11,678 bases of DNA from an uncultured Bacteroidales bacterium (GTDB taxonomy: Bacteria > Bacteroidota > Bacteroidia > Bacteroidales > F082): NCBI GenBank assembly GCA_937884015.1, contig CALGBV010000225.1, forward strand, positions 1 to 11,678, written 5' to 3'. The notes under the pieces were generated by a model. That model was not told the DNA's origin, did no database searches, and saw nothing but the letters and a program-made list of their open reading frames with translations. A program made the position numbers and the translations under genes. The stretch's first letter is position 1, and every line of letters starts with the position of its first letter. Positions 6,038-11,678 of this stretch are shown piece after piece.

Positions 6038-7663
6038 TTACTGTAGCATTGTTTCCAAATCATTCTCCACCGTTGTGATGGTGCCGATATTGAATTTCCG
6101 TTTCAGGACATAACGCATATCAGGCGTCATGAAGGTCGGAATGCTCGGGCCGATGTGAAGGTTCTGAATGCCCAAACTGAGCAGGGCCAACAGCACGGCA
6201 ACAGCTTTTTGTTCATACCAAGCAATGTTGTAAACGATTGGTAACTCGTTGACATCCTTAACGTTAAATGCTTCTTTCAGGGCCAAGGCAATCTTTATCA
6301 AGGAATAGCAGTCATTGCATTGACCAGCATCGAGTACGCGCGGAATGCCGTTGATTTCGCCCAAATTCAGCTTGATGTAGCGGTATTTGGCGCAACCAGC
6401 CGTCAGAATAACAGTATCTTTCGGCAAACCTTTGGCAAATTCGGTGTAGTAATCGCGCTCATGCATTCGTCCGTCGCAACCTGCCATGACGACAAACTTA
6501 CGTATGGCGCCCGATTTGACGGCTTCCACAATCTTATCGGCCAATGAAATCACCTGATTGTGAGCGAATCCGCCCGTGATCTGTCCCTTTTCAATCGGGA
6601 TGGGCGGCTCACATTCCTTCGCCTTATTAATAATAGGTGAGAAATCCTTGGGTTTGCCATCCACACGATCGGCGATGTGAAGCGTGTTCGGATAGGCCGT
6701 CGAATTAGTCGTGAAAATGCGTCCTTTGTAACTTGCGTTTTCCAAAGGCGGCACGATGCAATTGGAAGTGAACAGAATAGGCCCGTTAAAAGTCTCAAAT
6801 TCAAGGCGTTGCTTCCACCAGGCATTACCGTAGTTTCCTTTGAAATTCGGATATTTCTTGAAGAAAGGATAGTAATGTGCAGGCAGCATTTCGCTGTGCG
6901 TGTAGACATCAATGCCGGTGTTTTGGGTCTGTTCTAGCAATTCTTCCAAATCCTTCAAATCGTGGCCTGAAACCAGAATGCCAGGGTTTTTACCTACGCC
7001 CAAATCCACTTTCGTGATTTCGGGCTGGCCGTAGGTCTTGGTGTTGGCCTTGTCCAAAAGCGCCATGGCTTTGAAAGCTATTTCGCCCATGGTCTGGATG
7101 GCTCGCATCAGCACCCCGACATCTTCGTTGTGGCAGCAGGTGAGGGCGATGGCCGCAATCAGTTCGTCGTTGAGTTCCTTATCGGTGAAGCCAAGGTTGG
7201 CAGCGTGTTCAATGTAGGCTGCCGTGCCTTTGGCACCGTAGGTGAGGAGCTGTTTCAAGCCACGGATTTCTTCGTCGGGTTCGAACATCACGCTGAACTT
7301 GCGGTCTTCGTGGTCGAAATCAACGCAATACACTTCGTCGCAGTTCGGAATGTTGATGCCGTTGTCCTTGCAGAATTGCAACAGCCGTTTTTTCTCCTTG
7401 ATCACGGCTTTGAGTTTTTCGCCCGTCGAGACCATGCAGAAATTGGCATTGGTGATGGTGGCAAACAGTCCGTCGAAAATGAGATGCGTATTGCAGTCGC
7501 AGTCTTTGCCTGACTTTTTGATGTGCGTATGCAGCACGCAGAGGCCACGGATGGCGTAGATGAGTTTGTCCATTTGGTCGGCCAAGTAAGGTTCTTTTCC
7601 GCAGACGCCCCGCACGGTGCAGCCTGTCCCCTTGGCCGTTTCCTGACATTGATAGCAGAACAT
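6038..7663 (-). CDS. hcp: hybrid cluster protein (hydroxylamine reductase), class I
   Basis: Hybrid cluster protein is a cytoplasmic iron-sulfur enzyme that reduces hydroxylamine in vitro and is now mainly linked to nitric oxide detoxification and protein S-nitrosylation. The 541-residue product has the N-terminal cubane ligands C3, C6, C15 and C21 in the class I spacing. All eight expected ligands of the hybrid 4Fe-2S-2O cluster are present: H234, E258, C302, C396, C424, C449, E484 and K486. By memory each is exactly ten less than the Desulfovibrio vulgaris numbering, so the active site looks complete. The ATG at 7663 begins MFCYQCQETAKGTGC, the standard N-terminus. No partner NADH oxidoreductase (hcr) gene lies beside it. 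It lies downstream of the SOD gene on the same strand, 182 bp away. No clear TAnnTTTG element or FNR/NnrR-type palindrome could be picked out upstream. Confidence 0.97.
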   Translation of the reverse strand: MFCYQCQETAKGTGCTVRGVCGKEPYLADQMDKLIYAIRGLCVLHTHIKKSGKDCDCNTHLIFDGLFATITNANFCMVSTGEKLKAVIKEKKRLLQFCKDNGINIPNCDEVYCVDFDHEDRKFSVMFEPDEEIRGLKQLLTYGAKGTAAYIEHAANLGFTDKELNDELIAAIALTCCHNEDVGVLMRAIQTMGEIAFKAMALLDKANTKTYGQPEITKVDLGVGKNPGILVSGHDLKDLEELLEQTQNTGIDVYTHSEMLPAHYYPFFKKYPNFKGNYGNAWWKQRLEFETFNGPILFTSNCIVPPLENASYKGRIFTTNSTAYPNTLHIADRVDGKPKDFSPIINKAKECEPPIPIEKGQITGGFAHNQVISLADKIVEAVKSGAIRKFVVMAGCDGRMHERDYYTEFAKGLPKDTVILTAGCAKYRYIKLNLGEINGIPRVLDAGQCNDCYSLIKIALALKEAFNVKDVNELPIVYNIAWYEQKAVAVLLALLSLGIQNLHIGPSIPTFMTPDMRYVLKRKFNIGTITTVENDLETMLQ

Positions 7664-7829
7664 AGTATTGATATTTATATGGTTATGAGTTATGGATTAT
7701 TGGTGATGGGTTGTTTGGTTTTCAGTTTTCAGTAAAGATTGTTCAAAAAGTTCAAAATCACTTTCCACTCAAAAACTTTCCACTTTTCACTTTAACACTT
7801 TCCTCTCCCAACAATTCAACAAAAAACTT
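7664..7829. repeat. degenerate short-repeat intergenic spacer
   Basis: The gap between hcp and the SOD gene is made of imperfect short repeats. From 7682 for about 56 bases it can be read in steps of seven, with clear neighbours GTTATGA/GTTATGG and GGTTTTC/AGTTTTC. After that come GTTCAAAAAGTTCAAAA (7740-7756) and variants of ACTTTCCAC and TTTTCACTTT. No open frame or RNA gene is recognised. It may hold the hcp promoter, but no consensus is seen. Confidence 0.45.
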
Positions 7830-7858
7830 CAAACGATTAAACATATCACGTTCGTTTG
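7830..7858 (-). terminator. possible terminator overlapping the end of the SOD gene
   Basis: On the minus strand CAAACGA (7858-7852) pairs with TCGTTTG (7836-7830) around a 15-base loop that contains the SOD stop codon. AAG and a run of six T follow. The stem is only 7 bp, so strength is uncertain. If active, SOD and hcp are separate transcripts. Confidence 0.45.
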
Positions 7859-8469
7859 CAGCTGCATCCGCATTTGCTGGCGCAGCATTTCTTGTAGTTT
7901 TCCTCGACAAATCCCCAGTTCACCAAATCCCAGAATTCGTCGAGATAGGCGGCGCGCTGGTTGCGTTTGTCAATGTAATAGGCATGTTCCCACACATCGC
8001 AGACGAGAAGCGGCGTGATGCCTTGCTTGGTAATCGGGCTGTCGGCGTTTTGCGTCTGCACAATCGACAGTTCGTTTTTAGCATCGGCAACAAGCCATAC
8101 CCATCCTGAGCCGAAAAGCGAAACTGCCTGATTCTTAAATTCTTCCTTGAATTTGTCGAAACTCCCGAAAGCCTTGTCGATGGCTTTGGCCAGTTCGCCT
8201 TGAGGCTTGCCCTTACCATCTGGAATAAGCGATTTCCAGAAGAAATTGTGGTTCCACACTTGGGCGGCATTGTTGAAAATCGGTCCCGTGGCCTTTCGCA
8301 CGATTTCGTCCAACTCGACACCTTTCTCAAATTCGGTGCCTTTGATGAGTTCGTTGAGCTTGCGGACGTAAGTGGCATGATGTTGTCCGTAATGATAGTC
8401 TAAGGTTTCACGCGACATGAAAGGCTCCAAGCCGTCGCGTTCGTAAGGTAATTTTGGTAATTCGTACAT
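7846..8469 (-). CDS. sodB: superoxide dismutase, Fe type (possibly cambialistic), with Cys-rich tail
   Basis: This 207-residue cytoplasmic enzyme dismutates superoxide to oxygen and hydrogen peroxide. The metal ligands are H26, H74 (AAQVWNHNFFW), D158 and H162 (CDVWEHAYY), with the gateway Y34. Q70 just before VWNH is the position and residue typical of Fe-type enzymes. Close Bacteroidales relatives can work with Fe or Mn, so metal preference stays open. The fold ends normally at about residue 186 (DLVNWGF). The protein then continues VEENYKK and a tail with five Cys in ten residues (C195, C196, C200, C202, C204), which is not usual for the family. The tail could bind metal or form disulfides; no frameshift is evident before it. 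The start at 8469 gives MYELPKLPY, the standard N-terminus. It is divergent from the secreted-protein gene at 8607 and no clear promoter is visible for it. Confidence 0.95.
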   Translation of the reverse strand: MYELPKLPYERDGLEPFMSRETLDYHYGQHHATYVRKLNELIKGTEFEKGVELDEIVRKATGPIFNNAAQVWNHNFFWKSLIPDGKGKPQGELAKAIDKAFGSFDKFKEEFKNQAVSLFGSGWVWLVADAKNELSIVQTQNADSPITKQGITPLLVCDVWEHAYYIDKRNQRAAYLDEFWDLVNWGFVEENYKKCCASKCGCSCKRT

Positions 8470-8567
8470 AGCTTTATGATTTTAAAGTTCTTTCATTAAA
8501 CACACTATATCTTGAAATTGTTCAATCTCAGGCAATACATTTTTAGCGATTTTGAAATGCTTTTTTC

Positions 8568-8575
8568 TATTTTTG
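8568..8575 (+). promoter_or_regulatory. predicted -7 promoter element of the secreted protein operon
   Basis: TATTTTTG fully matches TAnnTTTG and lies 31 bases before the ATG at 8607. The gap to the next gene (10644-10699) has no such element, so this promoter probably serves both tandem genes. Confidence 0.55.
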
Positions 8576-8606
8576 CAAAATCATAAACAAATAAAAGTAT
8601 AGAATC

Positions 8607-10643
8607 ATGAAAAAGTATTTACTAATCATACTTGCCGCCTTGATTTCGGCAACAGCTGTGGCACAAAACCGCGAAATGCTATTTCAGGAGTTTTTCGATG
8701 GCAGCTCGATGCCGACGGGCTGGACGGTAACAGGTTTAGGCACCTCAAACTGGTCGATTTCTGCCACCAATAATGCTGGCGGAAATCCTAATGAACTGAT
8801 GCTCAACTGGGAACCTTCGTTCGAAGGACTTTCAAGAATGGTGTTTCCAGCCATCGATTTGACGGGCGTGGCAGGCGTTACCTTTTCGTTCAAGCATTAT
8901 CTCGACAATTTCCATAATCCCAGCGACCTTGGCGTGGCAACCTCTTCCGATGGCGGAGTCACTTGGAACGAATGTTGGCGCGAAAGTTTCTCAACCACAG
9001 GAATTTACACAAAAAGCCTTGATATTGCCAATGCCGACATGGGCAAGCCGAATGTGCAGTTTTGCATTTTCTATGAAGGCAACAGCATAAGCATGAATTA
9101 CTGGTATTTCGACGATATCAGCATTTACACTAACACTAATTTTGACCTTGGCATCAATGTGATTAATGTGCCGGAACACATCGCTTGTGGCGATCACAGC
9201 ATTGGAATGCAGGTGACCAACTACGGCATCACCGAAATCACTTCCATTGAGGCAAGTTACCAAGTTGACAATAAGGAACCTATAGTTGAAGTTTTCAATT
9301 TGAATATTCCTTCATTAGAAACGGCCATGTTGGATTTTGCCGCACCAGCCAACTTCATGCCAGGCCAAAGCGTGGTGAAAATGGAACTTCTTCAAGTGAA
9401 CGAAACCCATGACGACGATGCATCTGACGATGTTTTGGAAAAGGAAATCAATGTCAGTTTGGGCTTTGCGGAAAGGATACCGATGATAGAGCATTTTTCG
9501 GCATCAACCTGCTATCCATGCGTGCAGGTCAACACGGCAATGAATGAGTTTTGCGCTGCACACCCCGATAAGTTCACCTACGTGAAATATGTCACCGATT
9601 TCCCTTATCCGGGCGATCCGTATTTCACACAGGAAGGCTATGCCAGACAATACCATTATAACGTGACAGGCGTGCCACAAGTGTTTTTTGATGGTGCCGA
9701 AACAGTCTCGGCTACGCCAAACGAAGATGAGTTCAACAGTCATCACAATATGATGGCTCCTTTTGACATCCGTGGCGCTTTCCATTCCGAAGGCAGCATG
9801 ATTTATGTTTCACTCGATGTCATGCCATACGCCGACATGGATGGCTTGACGGTTTATATTTCTGTCAATGAGAAGACTACAACGGGAAATGTTGGCACCA
9901 ACGGCGAGACCGAATTCCACCACGTCATGATGAAAATGCTGCCTAATGCTGACGGAACGCCTATGACTTTCTGGGCCGGAGAAAAAGAGCATTTCGGTTT
10001 CAATTACGACATGACGGCTACTTTCGTTGAGGAAATGAACGATTTGGAAGTTGCCGTTTGGATTGAAGACTATGCCGCACATTACATCTACAACAGCCAT
10101 TTCCTTTATGAAACGGAAAACTACCCTTATCCTGTTGAAAACCTGATATTAACAGAAAACGAATCAGGCGAGGAAAACCTGATGAGCGTTTCGTGGGATA
10201 TGCCTGCCGACGGCAATCCGGTCGGTTACAATGTTTTTGTGAACGGCAACTTGGTAGCAGAACAAATTACCGAAACGGAATATACTTTTGCTTCTGATTT
10301 CGGCAGGTTCTATATCGTTGAAGTTCAAGCTGTTTATGATAATGATAACACATCTGTGAAACAACTTGTTACCAAAATCAACACTTGGATGATTGCGGAA
10401 AACATGGCTGATGAAGTACGGCTGTTTCCAAATCCAACTCAAGGTTTTGTGTCCGTTCAAACGACAGCAACTATCCAAAATGCTGCCGTTTTCGATATGC
10501 TGGGAAATCTGATAAATACAGTCAAAGTCAACGGCAAGACTTTTGAAATGGATTTCACAGGTTTTAACAATGGCGTGTATTTCATCAAGTTGCAGGCAGC
10601 TGATGGAAAGAGTCAGGTTTGCAGGGTTGTGGTCACGCATTAA
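8607..10643 (+). CDS. secreted T9SS substrate with adhesin and thioredoxin-like (Omp28) domains
   Basis: This 678-residue protein is built for export and surface attachment. Residues 1-19 are a classic signal peptide, with likely cleavage after AVA. Residues about 24-172 form a cleaved-adhesin or choice-of-anchor J-like jelly roll (FFDGSSMPTGWT, NWSISATNNAGG, SSDGGVTWNE, YWYFDDISIY). Residues about 178-285 are an Ig-like, CARDB-like segment. From about 288 comes a thioredoxin-fold domain of the Omp28-related type, with CYPC at 302-305 and the cis-Pro loop GVPQVFF at 355-361. About 385-500 is beta-rich. About 510-580 resembles a fibronectin type III domain. Residues about 604-678 are a type A T9SS sorting domain (LFPNPTQGFVSV, NGVYFIKLQ, and a basic end). 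The enzyme role of the CxxC is unproven; it may handle disulfides at the cell surface. A close paralog follows 56 bp downstream. Confidence 0.9.
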   Translation: MKKYLLIILAALISATAVAQNREMLFQEFFDGSSMPTGWTVTGLGTSNWSISATNNAGGNPNELMLNWEPSFEGLSRMVFPAIDLTGVAGVTFSFKHYLDNFHNPSDLGVATSSDGGVTWNECWRESFSTTGIYTKSLDIANADMGKPNVQFCIFYEGNSISMNYWYFDDISIYTNTNFDLGINVINVPEHIACGDHSIGMQVTNYGITEITSIEASYQVDNKEPIVEVFNLNIPSLETAMLDFAAPANFMPGQSVVKMELLQVNETHDDDASDDVLEKEINVSLGFAERIPMIEHFSASTCYPCVQVNTAMNEFCAAHPDKFTYVKYVTDFPYPGDPYFTQEGYARQYHYNVTGVPQVFFDGAETVSATPNEDEFNSHHNMMAPFDIRGAFHSEGSMIYVSLDVMPYADMDGLTVYISVNEKTTTGNVGTNGETEFHHVMMKMLPNADGTPMTFWAGEKEHFGFNYDMTATFVEEMNDLEVAVWIEDYAAHYIYNSHFLYETENYPYPVENLILTENESGEENLMSVSWDMPADGNPVGYNVFVNGNLVAEQITETEYTFASDFGRFYIVEVQAVYDNDNTSVKQLVTKINTWMIAENMADEVRLFPNPTQGFVSVQTTATIQNAAVFDMLGNLINTVKVNGKTFEMDFTGFNNGVYFIKLQAADGKSQVCRVVVTH

Positions 10644-10699
10644 GGCATAATGGAAAATGACAACTTTAACGATTTAATGATAATAAACACTAATTCAAT

Positions 10700-11678
10700 A
10701 TGAAAAAAACATTCATCCTTTTTGCCATGCTGTTTTCGGCAACACTCATGGCACAAACCCGCAATGTCATTTTGCAAGAAACTTTCGATGGCGCTTCTTA
10801 TCCGGAAGGTTGGCATGTAACCCAAGACGGTTTCAGCAATTGGTCGATTGCATCAACGACATACGCTGGCGGAACGCCTAATGAGCTCAATCTCTGCTGG
10901 AGTCCTTATTTTTCATCGCCTACGCGCATGGTTTTCAACGCCCTCGACTTGACGGGCGTTTCCGCTGTCACATTTTCATTCAACCATTATGTGACGCATG
11001 TAACCCAGCCTTGCACCGTTTCCATTGAAACTTCCTCAAATGGCGGCAGCACCTGGAACCGCTGTTTTTCGAGAATCGTCGATTATGACCAAATCATGCT
11101 TTATGAGGAAAGTTTCGACATCAACAATGCTGATATGGGACAACCTAATGTGCTGTTTTCCATTTATGTAGAACCTTATTTCAGCAGCACTTATTTCGAT
11201 GACTGGTATTTCGACAACATTTTCATCATCGGCGAACAGAGCAGCGATGTGCTCGATTTGGGCATCAGCACCATCAATGTTGGGGATGAAATTGCCGCAG
11301 GCGACAAAACCATCGGCATGATGGTCAGGAATTTCGGCACGCTTGACATTACTTCCCTTGAGGCAAGTTATCAGATTGATGACAATCAGCCTGTTACTGA
11401 AACTTTTTCGGTGAACATTCCGCCAATGGAAGCTGCCGATTTAAGTTTTGTGCAACTTGCCAATCTTGCTCCAGGCAATTATACTTTGAGTCTGGAAATC
11501 CTCAGCGTGAATGGCACCACCGATGATGACACCGGCGATGACCATGCTGAAAAAGACTTTGCCGTCAATTTGGGATTTGCTCAGAAAACACCTTTGTTAG
11601 AAGTGTTTTCTTCATCGAATTGTGAACCTTGCGCCCCGCTTAATGCCGAAATGCAGGCACTTTGCGATAACAATCCGG
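10700..11678 (+). CDS. secreted paralog with adhesin and thioredoxin-like domains, 3' end outside window
   Basis: This frame is open from the ATG at 10700 to the window edge, 326 residues without a stop. It is a paralog of the preceding gene, with the same domain order and many shared blocks. The signal peptide is residues 1-18 (cleavage after LMA likely). The adhesin-like domain follows (ETFDGASYPEGWHV, NWSIASTTYAGGTPNEL, ALDLTGVSAVTFSFNHY, DWYFDNIFI), then the Ig-like segment (about 184-290, with LEASYQID). The start of the Omp28-like thioredoxin domain carries CEPC at 308-311. By analogy with its neighbour a T9SS sorting domain is expected beyond the edge, but it is not seen. The 56-bp gap lacks a terminator hairpin and a TAnnTTTG element, so co-transcription is likely. 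The two copies have diverged well beyond recent duplication, especially at 95-165. Confidence 0.9.
   Translation, partial: MKKTFILFAMLFSATLMAQTRNVILQETFDGASYPEGWHVTQDGFSNWSIASTTYAGGTPNELNLCWSPYFSSPTRMVFNALDLTGVSAVTFSFNHYVTHVTQPCTVSIETSSNGGSTWNRCFSRIVDYDQIMLYEESFDINNADMGQPNVLFSIYVEPYFSSTYFDDWYFDNIFIIGEQSSDVLDLGISTINVGDEIAAGDKTIGMMVRNFGTLDITSLEASYQIDDNQPVTETFSVNIPPMEAADLSFVQLANLAPGNYTLSLEILSVNGTTDDDTGDDHAEKDFAVNLGFAQKTPLLEVFSSSNCEPCAPLNAEMQALCDNNP

Noticed and set aside
7740..7765. FNR/NnrR-type regulator site upstream of hcp
   Set aside because: On the minus strand TTGAAC and TTTACTGAA only loosely suggest a half-site pair, with no proper symmetry.
10164..10640. 158-residue minus-strand frame
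   Set aside because: It is antisense to the fibronectin-like and T9SS sorting domains, which are clearly the true coding sequence.

Overview
The window looks like a chromosome segment of an anaerobic Bacteroidota, most likely Bacteroidales. Three things point there: promoters of the TAnnTTTG type, A-rich leaders without Shine-Dalgarno sequences, and secreted proteins that end in a type IX secretion (Por) C-terminal sorting domain. A class I hybrid cluster protein, an Fe-type superoxide dismutase and a 503-residue type I glutamine synthetase fit an anaerobe that meets occasional oxygen and nitric oxide. The species cannot be named from the sequence.

Layout. Bases 1-740 are an accessory patch. 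A palindromic, MITE-like repeat with near-perfect terminal inverted repeats (18-203) and a second, end-altered copy (571-737) flank a GxxExxY-family gene (minus strand, 222-533). That gene appears to have lost the central part of its fold in frame. Next come an unrecognised 87-residue acidic helical protein (minus, 745-1008) and, divergent from it, a complete AAA ATPase/DUF4143 gene (1186-2544). Three 13-bp direct repeats at exactly 33-bp spacing sit upstream of the ATPase gene, and one overlaps its predicted promoter.

Bases 2718-5993 are ordinary chromosome: glnA with its own promoter and a strong terminator, then a GT-C fold, family-39-like membrane glycosyltransferase. A bidirectional hairpin separates this gene from the convergent hcp. 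Hcp (minus, 6038-7663) and Fe-type SOD (minus, 7846-8469) form a stress-defence pair. They are separated by 182 bp of degenerate short-repeat sequence and a possible terminator, so they may be two transcripts. The SOD has an unusual cysteine-rich tail.

From 8607 to the right edge are two tandem paralogous secreted proteins. Each has a signal peptide, a cleaved-adhesin (choice-of-anchor J-like) domain, an Ig-like segment and an Omp28-like thioredoxin-fold domain with a CxxC. The first ends in a complete T9SS sorting domain. The second runs off the window at residue 326.

No clearly new multi-gene system is visible. The points most worth a second look are the ATPase-associated 33-bp repeats, the MITE-like repeats around the deleted GxxExxY gene, the cysteine-rich SOD tail, and the secreted CxxC paralog pair.
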